64,000 nucleotides of DNA, taken from Candidatus Marsarchaeota archaeon (lineage in GTDB: Archaea; Micrarchaeota; Micrarchaeia; Micrarchaeales; Micrarchaeaceae). The stretch is taken from NCBI GenBank assembly GCA_023473665.1, contig JAMCYM010000003.1, positions 1-64,000 on the forward strand, in the 5' to 3' direction. This document shows positions 23,640-32,939 of this stretch, piece by piece; the first letter of the stretch is position 1, and every line of letters starts with the position of its first letter. Both the position numbers and the translations under genes were made by a program. Below the pieces are notes generated by a model that made no database searches, was not told the origin of the DNA, and saw only the letters and a program-made list of their open reading frames with translations.

Positions 23640-24548
23640 ATGGAGCGCATGGAGCTCGGCAGGACCGGCGAACTAATACCAAAGATCGGCATAGGCACCT
23701 GGAAGATGCCCAACGACTCGAAGGAATGCGAGAGCGCGATACGCGCTGCGATAGACAGTGGCATGGACCTCATCGACACCGCAGAAATGTACGCAAACGA
23801 AGAGATGGCCGGACGAGCGATAAATGGTAGAAATGCATTCGTAGTCACGAAAGTATCGCCGCACCATTTCCATGCAATCGACGTTGAGAAGGCATGCGAT
23901 GCCAGCCTGAGGAGGCTCGGAGTCAAAAGCATAGACTTGTATCTGCTCCACTGGCCCAACGCCAGCATACCTATAAGCGAGACGATGAGAGCCATGGAAG
24001 GCCTTGTAAAGGCAGGCAAGGTCAGGCACATAGGTGTGAGCAACTTCTCTGTAGAGGAGATGGTGGAGGCACAGGCTGCGCTGAAACAGGAGGAGATAGC
24101 TGCAAATCAGATGGAATACAGCGTATACGTACGCTCCATAGAGGACGGGCTGCTCGAATTCTGCCAGAAAGAGCACATCACGGTCATGGCATACAGCCCC
24201 CTTGCCAGAGGTTCGATACCAAATGCATCCAAGACAAGCATACAGGAAGCGCTTGAAGAGCTGGCGAATAAGCACAAAAAGACGCCCGTGCAGGTCGCGC
24301 TCAACTATCTTATATCCCATGTCGGGGTAATGGCCATACCGAAGGCGAGCAGCATGGCGCACGTGAAGGAGAATGCAGGCGCAGCAGGCTGGCATCTCAC
24401 GCAGAGAGAGATGTTAGAGATAAGCAGCCTCGGGAATCTCCAGAGGCCTATGGTCCATGGTGCTGTAAAGTGGCTGGCCAAGAACATGTCTGCATGGTCT
24501 TCTATAATGGAAAGGATCGAGAGGTCCAGGCGCTCGGGTCCAGATTAG
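23640..24548 (+). CDS. Aldo/keto reductase
   Basis: This ~302-residue NAD(P)H-dependent oxidoreductase forms a TIM barrel. The catalytic tetrad is visible: Asp and Tyr in LIDTAEMYANEE, Lys in FVVTKVSP and His in YLLHWPN. The cofactor-binding end reads VMAIPKASSMAHVKENAGAAG. GVSNFSVEEM and AYSPLARGSI are family motifs. The substrate is unknown. ATG 23640 is chosen because it begins 7 nt after the S66 gene and matches the usual N terminus; longer in-frame openings read into that gene. Confidence 0.93.
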   Translation: MERMELGRTGELIPKIGIGTWKMPNDSKECESAIRAAIDSGMDLIDTAEMYANEEMAGRAINGRNAFVVTKVSPHHFHAIDVEKACDASLRRLGVKSIDLYLLHWPNASIPISETMRAMEGLVKAGKVRHIGVSNFSVEEMVEAQAALKQEEIAANQMEYSVYVRSIEDGLLEFCQKEHITVMAYSPLARGSIPNASKTSIQEALEELANKHKKTPVQVALNYLISHVGVMAIPKASSMAHVKENAGAAGWHLTQREMLEISSLGNLQRPMVHGAVKWLAKNMSAWSSIMERIERSRRSGPD

Positions 24549-24564
24549 CTACGCATGGCAAAAA

Positions 24565-27500
24565 TCAGCGGGCTTGCGCCCTTACGAATACCTTTACAGG
24601 CGTATCCATGACGTCGAATTCCTTGGCCTGCTGGCCTTCGGGAATTCCATTGACCACGTTCTTGGCATTTAGGCTTGCAGCCAGCCTTTTGGTGCTCCGC
24701 TGCAGCAGCCCAGCTAGCTGCGCGCTCGTGTCATAATAAAGTTCTATCCTGTCGATGCGCTTCAGTCCGAGCTCCTTGCGCATCAGCTGCACGTTGCGCT
24801 CGAACTCCCTCAGCGTCGCATCCTCTACCACCGCTTCGTCTCTTGCAGTGTCGACGTATGCCTTGCCGTACTTGAACAGCACGGCATCAGATTCCTCGGC
24901 ACGTTTCTCTGTGGCGAAGTGCTCCGGCCCTATGGTGAACGTGCCTGCGCCTGTGTGCAGCGCAAAGTGCCCATGTGACTCAATTTCCGAGCGTAGCTCT
25001 GCGGCATCGGCCTTCCGCAGGGCGTCAGCCACCGCGTTCGCATTCTCCTTGAAGTCGGGACCGAGCTTCTTGAAAACAGGAATTACAGCCTCGCTCAAGC
25101 CCTCTACCTCTTTCACCACAAGCTTGTTCGAGTTCGTATAATCCTCTATCAATCCTGACAGCTTCTGTGCAGTTGCGAATGCATCTTCGCTGCTCAGCTC
25201 CAGCGTTGCGCTGACAACTGGCCACCTGAGCCTTATGCCGGCCTTCTCCCTGCTGTTGAGGAGCGCCGTTATCGATTCTGTCGCTACATCAAAATCCTTC
25301 TCGAGCTCCTTGCCTATGAGCCCCTGCCTTGCCTTGGGCCAGCGCTCCATGAACACGCTCTCCTTGTAGTGGTAAAGGCGCAGGTATATGCTTTCCATGT
25401 TCATTGGGGCAAGCGGTGCCATGGCCAATATGAGGTTGAAGAGCGCGTAGTTCACTATGTCGAGCGTCTTCCTGGCCCTGCCTTTTGCGCTGCCGACTAT
25501 CTTCTTCTTAGCTATCTTCAGGTAAAACCTGCTAAGGTCATTGACCGCAAAATCGACGATTGCGTTGACGCTCTTGTGCGTTTCGTATCCGTCGAAGCCC
25601 TCTGTGGCCTCTGCGATCGCGCTGTTGAGCCTTGATACGATCCAAGCGTCCTCGGGGTCCAGGCCCTCCAGGTTCCTCGGGGTTTTAACCCTCTTCGGAG
25701 TGTAGCCTACCACACTGGCATACTCGTTTATCATGTTGGCCATGTTATGCATCAGCATAAGCACTCCCTGCATCTCCTCTATGCCTGTTTCTGAAAATTT
25801 TATGTTCTCGTGCGTGACAAACCTTGTAAGATAGAGTCGCACCGCATCGACCGGATACTTGCCAATCAGGTCCTTGGCCCCGACATAGTTATGCTTGCTC
25901 TTATGCATGGCAAAGCCCTTGCTGTCCGTGACCCACCCATGCAGCATTATTGTGTTGAAAGGGGTCTTGTTGTAGGCAGCAACGCCGGTCTTCATTAGTG
26001 TCGCAAACCATCCGCGTATCTGGTCAGGCCCCTCTGTCACAAAGCTCTTGCCGTACATCGCCGTGAACTCATCGCTGCTGAGGCTGGCAGTGTGGGCCAC
26101 ACCAGAATCGTACCACACGTCGAATATGTCCGGCACCCTGTGCATCGTGCCCCCACACTTCCCGCACTTGAACGTTATCTCATCTATGAAGGGTTTATGC
26201 AGGTCCTCTTCAGTGCGGTGCACCTTCCTACCCTCGCCTTGCTCAAGCTCATCCAAGGAGCCAATTACTTTTCTGTTACCACATGAATCACACACCCATA
26301 TTGGCATAGGTATGCCCCAGTACCTCTGCCTGCTTACCACCCAGTCTGGCGCATCCCTTATGCTGTCCAGGAACATGCGCTTAAGTTCAGGCGGATGCCA
26401 CTCAATCCGGTCGCACTCCCTGATTATGCGCTTCTTCATCTTAGCCACGTTTACGAACCACTGCTCTGTAGGCAGGTAGACGAGCTTCTCGTGGCACCTC
26501 CAGCAGTGCGGGTAGCTGTGCGTCAGCTGTGTCTTGGCCAGCAGGGCGCCATTAGCCTCGAGGTCCTTCTCGACCTCACGGTTGGCGTCGTGTATGAGGG
26601 CCACGCCAGCGTACTTGCCTGCATCGACCGTGTATTTGCCGTCGGTGCCCACTAGCGACAGCATTGGCGCTCGCAGCGATTTGGCAAGAGCGAAGTCCTC
26701 TGGGCCGTATGCAGGCGCAACGTGCAGCAGGCCGGAGCCTTCCGCCATGCTCACCAGCTCCTCTGACATGACCACCTTGTGGTACTTCCTGAAGCCCTTC
26801 TGCCTAGGGACTTCCTTCTCGAGCGGATTGGTGTAATAGATGCCGTCGAGTTCCGAGCCGAGGAACTCGCTGAGCACTATGGGTGAGAGGCCGAAATCCT
26901 TCGCTATGGCGTCGAGCCTGTCCTTCGCGACTATCATCTCCCTGCCATTGATGCTCGCCCTCACGTACATGGCCGTTGGATTGACTGCCACAAGCATGTT
27001 GCCCGGTATTGTCCATGGGGTAGTGGTCCAAGCGAGAAGGTACGCCCCGCCACCAAGCTCTATCTTCGGCTTCGAGAGCTCCTTGTTGACCTTGTAAAGC
27101 ACGTATATTGAAGGATCCGTGTCGTCCTCTTCCTCGACCTCAGGGCCCTTCGCAAGCACTGTGCCGCAGTGCACGCAGTACGGCATCACCTGTGTGCCCC
27201 TGTAAACGAGCTTCTTGTCGTATATCTTCTTGAACACACCAAAGCTCTTCTCTATGTAATCAGGTGCAGCCGGTATGTAGGCGTTGGCGAAGTCCATCCA
27301 TACTCCGTAGCGCATTGCTACCTCGATCTGATCCTTCATGTAGGTCCTGTAGGCCGCAGTGCAGGCCTTTACGAATTCCCCCACGCCAATTCCCGTCTCG
27401 ATCTCACGTTTCGACTTTATGCCAAGGTCGCGCTCGACGCGGTTTTCGGTAGGCAATCCATGCACGTCGAAGCCAGCCCTGTCGAAGACGTTCCTGCCAT

Positions 27501-27708
27501 TCATGCGCCAGAAGCGCAGTATCGCGTCCTTCCTGGAATAGCCCCGTGCATGGCCGAGGTGCAGCTCCCCGTTGGCGTATGGCGGCCCCTCAAGGAAGAA
27601 GTAGGGCTTGCCCTCCTTGTTGAACGTGTTGACGCGCTCCCGCGTATGCTCGCGCTCCCACTTCGCGAGCGATTCCTCTTCAGACTTTATCAGGTCAGGA
27701 GCGAGCAT
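24565..27708 (-). CDS. ileS: Isoleucyl-tRNA synthetase
   Basis: This 1047-residue class I synthetase charges tRNA-Ile. The HIGH motif is HLGHARG near residue 51, after FFLEGPPYANGE. The editing domain shows AWTTTPWTIPGNMLVAV. The region AGFDVHGLPTENRVERDLG and the zinc-site pairs (CVHCG, CRHC-like, CDSCG, CGKCG) are present. The KMSKS signature is altered to AMHKSKHN after GWVTDSKG. The anticodon-binding and C-terminal domains follow. It is relevant that this genome has a UAU tRNA-Ile gene at 11806, since the enzyme must accept it. Confidence 0.94.
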   Translation of the reverse strand: MLAPDLIKSEEESLAKWEREHTRERVNTFNKEGKPYFFLEGPPYANGELHLGHARGYSRKDAILRFWRMNGRNVFDRAGFDVHGLPTENRVERDLGIKSKREIETGIGVGEFVKACTAAYRTYMKDQIEVAMRYGVWMDFANAYIPAAPDYIEKSFGVFKKIYDKKLVYRGTQVMPYCVHCGTVLAKGPEVEEEDDTDPSIYVLYKVNKELSKPKIELGGGAYLLAWTTTPWTIPGNMLVAVNPTAMYVRASINGREMIVAKDRLDAIAKDFGLSPIVLSEFLGSELDGIYYTNPLEKEVPRQKGFRKYHKVVMSEELVSMAEGSGLLHVAPAYGPEDFALAKSLRAPMLSLVGTDGKYTVDAGKYAGVALIHDANREVEKDLEANGALLAKTQLTHSYPHCWRCHEKLVYLPTEQWFVNVAKMKKRIIRECDRIEWHPPELKRMFLDSIRDAPDWVVSRQRYWGIPMPIWVCDSCGNRKVIGSLDELEQGEGRKVHRTEEDLHKPFIDEITFKCGKCGGTMHRVPDIFDVWYDSGVAHTASLSSDEFTAMYGKSFVTEGPDQIRGWFATLMKTGVAAYNKTPFNTIMLHGWVTDSKGFAMHKSKHNYVGAKDLIGKYPVDAVRLYLTRFVTHENIKFSETGIEEMQGVLMLMHNMANMINEYASVVGYTPKRVKTPRNLEGLDPEDAWIVSRLNSAIAEATEGFDGYETHKSVNAIVDFAVNDLSRFYLKIAKKKIVGSAKGRARKTLDIVNYALFNLILAMAPLAPMNMESIYLRLYHYKESVFMERWPKARQGLIGKELEKDFDVATESITALLNSREKAGIRLRWPVVSATLELSSEDAFATAQKLSGLIEDYTNSNKLVVKEVEGLSEAVIPVFKKLGPDFKENANAVADALRKADAAELRSEIESHGHFALHTGAGTFTIGPEHFATEKRAEESDAVLFKYGKAYVDTARDEAVVEDATLREFERNVQLMRKELGLKRIDRIELYYDTSAQLAGLLQRSTKRLAASLNAKNVVNGIPEGQQAKEFDVMDTPVKVFVRAQAR

Positions 27709-27789
27709 TTTTGCACCATTCCGGGCTGTATCTGTAGATTTGCGCCGCCTGCTTATAAATATTGTGTGTTAGCTGCGTTTACGCACAAT

Positions 27790-28521
27790 TTATTTCTCGC
27801 GCCAGCCAGACATGCGCATCGCGATTGCAAAGTAGACAAGCGTTTCTATCGCAAGGACCGGCAACGCATACCAAGCAAACGGCGAGAGCCCGAAAAGCCA
27901 CTGGCTGAACATCGCGGCGGGCGTGACCGGCGACACCATGAGTACGTAAAGAGCCCACTTGGGCAATATCGTGTAAGGATAGAAGCTCGGCGGTATGGTG
28001 GTCAGCACCACGCTCACTATGGCCATGACTCCCCACAGGTTGCGCACGTGCCTTATCAGGCCGGTTATCACGATCGATATGGCCATCACGGCGATGAGTA
28101 GCACGAACATAACGCCTATGAAGGCCAGGAAGGGTAATGCAGAGAAGATGCCAAGGTATAAACCTATCAGCACGTATAGCGCAATGCCAGGAAGTGATGT
28201 GGCGAGGTAGCTGAAGGCAAGGCCGAAATTGTAATCGAACGGCGAGAGCCGTGTAGCGACGAAAAGGTCCTGTATCCTGAGCTGTATGCGCTGGAATGCC
28301 GCGTCAGCGCTTCCATAGACTGCATTCGATGAGACTATGGTGAGAAATCCTCCTATAACCGCGAAGTCGATGAGTCTGCCGGCTGAGAATATGGTGATTA
28401 AGAAGAGGAATACTAGCGGGTACATGAGCGATGATACAACGTACGAGATGCCCCTTGGTATGCTGTTTATACCGTAGTACCAGGTAAATGCACCTATGAA
28501 CTTAAGATTCAAGCTCCACAC
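27790..28521 (-). CDS. ABC-2 type exporter permease
   Basis: This 243-residue protein has six hydrophobic helices with the ABC-2 layout, including a re-entrant-like segment near residues 170-195 and the loop RHVRNLWGVMAIV. LPGIALYVLIGLYLG is one of the helices. Its ATG lies inside the 3' end of the ATPase gene (20-nt overlap), so the two are translated together. Substrate is not evident; drugs, lipids or polysaccharides are typical of the family. Confidence 0.85.
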   Translation of the reverse strand: MWSLNLKFIGAFTWYYGINSIPRGISYVVSSLMYPLVFLFLITIFSAGRLIDFAVIGGFLTIVSSNAVYGSADAAFQRIQLRIQDLFVATRLSPFDYNFGLAFSYLATSLPGIALYVLIGLYLGIFSALPFLAFIGVMFVLLIAVMAISIVITGLIRHVRNLWGVMAIVSVVLTTIPPSFYPYTILPKWALYVLMVSPVTPAAMFSQWLFGLSPFAWYALPVLAIETLVYFAIAMRMSGWREK

Positions 28522-29359
28522 CTCTTATCACAAACAGGTCCTCAAGCGTTATCGGCTTTATGGTGTAACTATGCTCGACGTAGCGTTCGGCCTCATGCTC
28601 CCTAATATACATTATCTTCGTGTTGCCTATGGTGTACTTGCCTCCCACATTAGCAGCAGTCGTTTCGGCCCGCACCATGCCGTTGAACCTCTTGAGCAAG
28701 CTCTTCATCGTGCCGTGGCCTATAACCTCCCCGTTGTCAACCATCGCTATCTCGTCAGATAGCTCTGCTGCCTCCTCCATGTAGTGCGTGGTGAGCACCA
28801 AGGTGCCCTTGAGCATCTTCACCGCGCTCCACACCTCCAGTCTCGAGAGCGGGTCAAGACCAGTAGTTGGTTCGTCAAGGAAAACTACGTCTGCGTTTGC
28901 CGCGAGTGCCATCGCAACGAATATCTTGCGCTTCATGCCACCAGAGAGCTCGTCCGACGGCGTGTTTCTTGCATCGTAAAGCTCAAGCGTCCTGAGCGCG
29001 TCTTCCGCGTCCCTGGCTGCCTGCCGCACGGTCGAGCCCCTGGCTATGAGATACGTCTTGAGGTGTTCCATAGGCGTCAGGAACCCCATCGGGCTGGCTT
29101 CCTGCGGTATGCTGACCAGCTTCTTTCTCAGGGCCTCGGCATCTTTCACCACGTCCAGGCCATCGACGGTCGCCCTGCCAGAACTCGGAAGGAGCTGCGT
29201 CGACAGTATGCGCATGAGCGTTGTCTTGCCGGCGCCGTTCCTGCCTATTACGGTAGTTATTTGCTTGTCAAAGCTCAGACTGACGCCCTTGAGCGCTACG
29301 GTGCCGTCCTTGTAGCGCTTTCTCAGCCTGACTATGTCTATCACAATAATACCCGACAA
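28502..29359 (-). CDS. ABC transporter ATP-binding protein
   Basis: This 285-residue ATPase has Walker [11 protein letters not shown] near residues 38-47, the signature LSGGMKRKI near 138, Walker [13 protein letters not shown] near 156-167 and the switch histidine in LTTHYMEEA. The architecture and partner permease indicate an ABC-2 export system resembling DrrA or Nod-type exporters. It is upstream of and overlapping the permease gene. Confidence 0.95.
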   Translation of the reverse strand: MSGIIVIDIVRLRKRYKDGTVALKGVSLSFDKQITTVIGRNGAGKTTLMRILSTQLLPSSGRATVDGLDVVKDAEALRKKLVSIPQEASPMGFLTPMEHLKTYLIARGSTVRQAARDAEDALRTLELYDARNTPSDELSGGMKRKIFVAMALAANADVVFLDEPTTGLDPLSRLEVWSAVKMLKGTLVLTTHYMEEAAELSDEIAMVDNGEVIGHGTMKSLLKRFNGMVRAETTAANVGGKYTIGNTKIMYIREHEAERYVEHSYTIKPITLEDLFVIRGVELES

Positions 29360-29434
29360 CTAAGAAAGACAAGGTAGATTTGCAAGCAAAAGTCTAAAGC
29401 CCCTGCTCCTGCAATGGTGCTGCAGGGCTTGCAG

Positions 29435-29617
29435 TCACTTCCCGCTTGCAGGCCTCTTCACGAGAACCATGACATACTGCCCCAGCTTGTCGTATGCGCT
29501 CTCGAGCTTGTCCATTTTGACGTGCTCGGGAAGCTTCACCTCCCTGTTATGGACAAGCCCGATCAGCAGGTTCTCATGTCCTTTTATCAGACCGGCTACC
29601 CTATCTTCATGCTTCAT
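29435..29617 (-). CDS. Small hypothetical protein, 60 residues
   Basis: I do not recognise this protein, which reads MKHEDRVAGLIKGHENLLIG at its start, with a mixed charged helix and a strand YVMVLVKRP at its end. ATG 29617 is preferred over ATG 29635 because the longer start lies within a palindrome near the expected transcription start. GGTGGTGTG upstream of 29617 is a fair ribosome-binding site. The promoter TATA ATTATAAATT lies near 29647-29656. Confidence 0.6.
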   Translation of the reverse strand: MKHEDRVAGLIKGHENLLIGLVHNREVKLPEHVKMDKLESAYDKLGQYVMVLVKRPASGK

Positions 29618-29627
29618 CACACCACCG

Positions 29628-29643
29628 CTATACATAAGTATAG
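29628..29643. promoter_or_regulatory. Palindromic operator-like site
   Basis: CTATAC-ATAA-GTATAG has perfect 6-bp arms. It lies just downstream of the TATA box for the gene at 29435-29617, spanning the expected transcription start, where a repressor would block initiation. The regulator is unknown; the small product itself could be a candidate but shows no obvious HTH. Confidence 0.4.
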
Positions 29644-29875
29644 CAATAATTTATAATAGGCGCTCAATTGAAAGGAAATGCGATTTTCAAGCCCTATCAA
29701 TGTATTTGGGCATTGCTGCAATGGCAAGTATACGCGGATATCATAGGCAATGTGGGGCGCGATTTAAGTATTTACAGATATTTACACCGAACAGCAACGC
29801 TTAATAATCTATCTGCAGAATGGATTTCATACGTTTAGTGACGTAGTACTTTTTGTAACACCATACAGTGAACAC

Positions 29876-30112
29876 ATGAATCCCCTTACATGGCTCCTGA
29901 CAAAGGGCAAAAGAAAGCACTATCTTGACGAGGTCAATGCATCACTTGCCGCCAGACATGCGGGACCGAGGCCCCGTGGCCTAACGCAGATCGGCAGCGA
30001 CGTTGCTATAGTGAACGACAAGGAAGACATGTGGCGCATAGTGCCAAGGGAGCAGGCAGACGATTACATCCACTCTGTCAGGGACCAGGAACAGAGAACC
30101 GCCAAGCTCTAA
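29876..30112 (+). CDS. Small hypothetical protein, 78 residues
   Basis: I do not recognise this protein. It starts MNPLTWLLTKGKRKHYLDEV and has a central predicted beta region (GSDVAIVNDKEDMWRIVPRE) and a charged helical end. No Cys, signal or membrane segment is present. The reading frame is codon-biased like its neighbours. An upstream AT-rich stretch (GATTTAAGTATTTACAG near 29762-29778) may be the promoter, though it is about 100 nt from the start. Confidence 0.55.
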   Translation: MNPLTWLLTKGKRKHYLDEVNASLAARHAGPRPRGLTQIGSDVAIVNDKEDMWRIVPREQADDYIHSVRDQEQRTAKL

Positions 30113-30158
30113 TCTATTTTCTCTTTCTGACCCTATACCCCAATAGCCAGCCTGCCCA

Positions 30159-30232
30159 GATAAGCTTAAATATCTCTTCCGGCTGAGCGCTCCATGCGGG
30201 CTGTAGGGGTGTTACTATTCCAGGCATGCTGA
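30159..30232 (+). promoter_or_regulatory. Promoter and 12-codon upstream ORF of the thyX-like gene
   Basis: The TATA box CTTAAATATC (30159-30168) would start transcription near 30190-30195, where an ATG at 30194 opens a 12-codon ORF (MRAVGVLLFQAC). Its TGA (30230-30232) overlaps the first codons of the thyX-like gene (ATG 30226). A leaderless upstream ORF terminating on the next start could couple or attenuate translation. No sequence other than position supports this. Confidence 0.35.
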
Positions 30233-32103
30233 AATACAAGGAGCGATACACAGATGAGCAGCAGCGCATCTTAGCTCCGTATTTTACCAGCATCTACGGC
30301 AATGTCTTTGTTCTGCGCGACTCCTTGTCGCAGACCACCAAGGCTGCACTGTTCGGTAGGTATTCGCGCTCCTCAAAGAGTATGAGGACGCTTTTCCTCG
30401 ACGAATTCGTTAGGGATCCAAATACTGGAGAATACCACGGAGGACTGCAAGATCACATAGATGCCCTTGAAAAGGCTTCGAAGTTCAAGGTTGGCGGGCC
30501 TAGGTCGGAGGCCTTCTTCAGGCGGGTGTTTTCCGAGTACGGTGACGACTCTGTGATAGACTCGGCATCGGCCCACATCGCGCTCGAGGGAGTCGATCAG
30601 GTCGAGGCAAAGTACATAGAAGACGGCAGGCTCGCTGGCTACATAGAGAAATCTACGCGGTTCGTTGACTTCACTGGCAGGTATAAAATCGACAATGAGG
30701 GCTACATAGCAGGCAAGAGTGATAATGGCAGCTATCTCTACAAAGAATACCCGGAAATAATGGCCTCTAGCCTAGGCAATGCCTACAGGCAGACGATGGA
30801 CCTGCTTTTCTCGACGGTGAAGACCCTGCAGGAGCCGGTTGCCGACGAACTGCGCAAAAGGTACCCGCTGGATGGCTTTCCATTCAAGATAAGCATAAAC
30901 GGAAAGGAGCAGGAGGTCCTGTTCTCCGAGATAGAGCACATAAACGGCATAGACATAGAAGCCGAGAAAAGGAAGGCAACTAAGGCATACAATTCGTCAG
31001 TGAAGGCAGCATCTTTTGATGTAGTGCGTGTTCTGCTTCCAATGTCGACCATGACGAATATCGGCTGGCATTCCTCATACAGAACCGCTGACCATTCTCT
31101 TGTGAAGATGCTCTCTTACGATTATCCTCCAATACTGGAAACCGCAGATTCCGTCTACAACGAGCTTGCGAAGGAAAACGAACCGCTGATAAGCAGGGTG
31201 AAGGACAGGCACGGGACTGAAGAGATAAAGTTCCTAAAGCAAAGAGATTCATGGCTACGCATACTCGCCAGCAGGATGGATAATAACCCTACTAATGACA
31301 AGGAAGACGGCCCGGACGTCAGGCTTTTCCACAATGACACCCAAAGGGACGCGCTAGTCAGGGTGGCTGCAGCTACATTATACCCTTACACGAACCTGAG
31401 AATGAGACAGATAATGGCTAGGCTTAAGTCAGCAGACCGAGCTTCTGATATAAGGGCCATAACAACAACCAACCACGACAATGCAATTGGTCATCAAGAG
31501 CGCATGGCAGAGCTTCCTGATCTTCAGAATGGTCTGCTAGATTCACGGGCAGTGATAAGGACAGCTTCGGCAGGCCGGAGCAACAGGCGCCACAAGCCGC
31601 CAAGATCGTTCGAGCTGGCAAACTATGATGTGGAACTAGTCGGAAACATAGGTATATTCCGCGACCTGCAGCGCAACCGGTTCACCCTGCAAACCAGGCA
31701 GCGTTTCGGCATATCGAACGGCTATGATACGCCGAGGCTCTTGATTGACATAGGCCTTGATGGCAAGTTCAAGGACGCTATAGAAGCCGTGCAGAGCTTG
31801 TACAAGGACGTGCTCACAACTGCGCCCAAATACGCAGAGGCATGCGTAACTCTCGCACACAGAGTCAGATGGATAGCGAGCGCCGATTTGCGCCAGTTCA
31901 TCTGGATGCTGGAGCTAAGGACCGGCCCGCAGGGGCATCCCGATTACAGAAAGCTGATGCAGAAGACTTACCAACTGCTGCGCAGCGAGCAACCTTCGCT
32001 TGTCAACCGCATTACCATGAAGTTCGTAGACTCGGACGATTACCCGCTCGGCAGGCTGGCTGCGCTGCACAGGACTGAAGGCAAGCTCGAAAAACTAGGT
32101 TGA
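30226..32103 (+). CDS. thyX: Tandem, divergent ThyX-like protein (flavin-dependent thymidylate synthase family)
   Basis: This 625-residue protein appears to hold two ThyX-like halves. In the first, SEYGDDSVIDSASAHIALEGV, KYIEDGRLAGYIEKSTRF parallels the ThyX helix 'HxSxxEHxxxxF' and the 'RHRxxSxNExSxRY' motif, but with the RHR replaced. In the second, near residue 480, IFRDLQRNRFTLQTRQRFGIS parallels the same motif with RNR. ThyX makes dTMP from dUMP using FAD and methylene-THF. Such long ThyX-like proteins occur in DPANN and CPR genomes. A dTMP kinase gene follows with overlap, supporting the pathway. Whether both halves are catalytic is unclear. Confidence 0.72.
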   Translation: MLKYKERYTDEQQRILAPYFTSIYGNVFVLRDSLSQTTKAALFGRYSRSSKSMRTLFLDEFVRDPNTGEYHGGLQDHIDALEKASKFKVGGPRSEAFFRRVFSEYGDDSVIDSASAHIALEGVDQVEAKYIEDGRLAGYIEKSTRFVDFTGRYKIDNEGYIAGKSDNGSYLYKEYPEIMASSLGNAYRQTMDLLFSTVKTLQEPVADELRKRYPLDGFPFKISINGKEQEVLFSEIEHINGIDIEAEKRKATKAYNSSVKAASFDVVRVLLPMSTMTNIGWHSSYRTADHSLVKMLSYDYPPILETADSVYNELAKENEPLISRVKDRHGTEEIKFLKQRDSWLRILASRMDNNPTNDKEDGPDVRLFHNDTQRDALVRVAAATLYPYTNLRMRQIMARLKSADRASDIRAITTTNHDNAIGHQERMAELPDLQNGLLDSRAVIRTASAGRSNRRHKPPRSFELANYDVELVGNIGIFRDLQRNRFTLQTRQRFGISNGYDTPRLLIDIGLDGKFKDAIEAVQSLYKDVLTTAPKYAEACVTLAHRVRWIASADLRQFIWMLELRTGPQGHPDYRKLMQKTYQLLRSEQPSLVNRITMKFVDSDDYPLGRLAALHRTEGKLEKLG

Positions 32104-32114
32104 ATGGCGATTTT

Positions 32115-32939
32115 ATGGCTTACATAATGATAGAGGGTCCCGAAGGCGCAGGTAAAACAGAAGGGGCTGCACGTCTGTTCGCTGGAATCAAGTCTGCAGG
32201 CTACGATGTGATGGTAAATCATGAGCCAGGGAACGGTACGCTTGGCACGCTGGTGAGGGCGACCCTGAGCGGCATAAAAAAACACGATTATGAAAGGCTG
32301 AAGTCCTTTATCCGGGACGGAAGCGAAATTGAACTTCTCCTGGATCACCTAACAAGCAATGAATACCGCGGCCCCAAAGTAATTGACACTATTAAGAGCG
32401 ACTATTCCACAATAAAAGGGCTCATACACGATGATACTGTTTTCGACAAGTTGCTAGAATCCATGTCTGCCGCAAATAAGATAGATGTAGAGTCATTGCA
32501 GCTCCTTTTCACAGCTGTAAGGAGCGAGGACATGAAGAGGCTAAAGCCCTTTCTGGAACGCAGGGACATGGCGGTTATATCGGACCGTGGGTACCCATCC
32601 ACAATAACATATGCGGAGAGCTCAGGTCCAAACAAGGCGTACGCAGATTTCCTTAAGCTAATAAATTCCAGATTCCCGAAACCAGACAAGCTATTCATAC
32701 TTTATGCACCTCCTGAAATCCTGCTGAAGCGGGTTCAGCAGCGGGGCGGCATAGAGGAAAGGTTCGACAAACTGGAATCCATCAGAAACATAAGCGACAG
32801 CTACAGACGCAATTTCCCAGATGCATTCTACATTGATGCATCGCAGAGCCGCGAGAAGGTTTACGAGGAGCTTTTCAACGAGACGATGCGTGTGCTCAAT
32901 AAGCTGGGCGTCAGTCCAGTATATAAAACGGCCGATTGA
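32115..32939 (+). CDS. tmk: Thymidylate kinase-like P-loop kinase with a central insertion
   Basis: This ~274-residue protein begins MAYIMIEGPEGAGKTEGA with the dTMP-kinase P loop (usually EGxDGxGKTT). NHEPGNGTLGTLVRATL matches the substrate block 'REPGGT.lGE.lR'. VISDRGYPSTITYAES is the DR(Y/W) motif, and VQQRGGIEERFD is the lid. About 80 extra residues (roughly 65-140) lie between the R-block and LLFTAVRSEDM. It phosphorylates dTMP. The TTG at 32100 in frame overlaps the preceding stop; ATG 32115 gives the canonical N terminus. Confidence 0.82.
   Translation: MAYIMIEGPEGAGKTEGAARLFAGIKSAGYDVMVNHEPGNGTLGTLVRATLSGIKKHDYERLKSFIRDGSEIELLLDHLTSNEYRGPKVIDTIKSDYSTIKGLIHDDTVFDKLLESMSAANKIDVESLQLLFTAVRSEDMKRLKPFLERRDMAVISDRGYPSTITYAESSGPNKAYADFLKLINSRFPKPDKLFILYAPPEILLKRVQQRGGIEERFDKLESIRNISDSYRRNFPDAFYIDASQSREKVYEELFNETMRVLNKLGVSPVYKTAD

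Noticed and set aside
23673-24395. 240-codon frame antisense to the aldo/keto reductase
   Set aside because: The AKR tetrad is clear in the other strand; this frame is a shadow.
27169-28101. 310-codon frame crossing ileS and the ABC permease
   Set aside because: It spans two well-supported genes on the other strand and has no family pattern.
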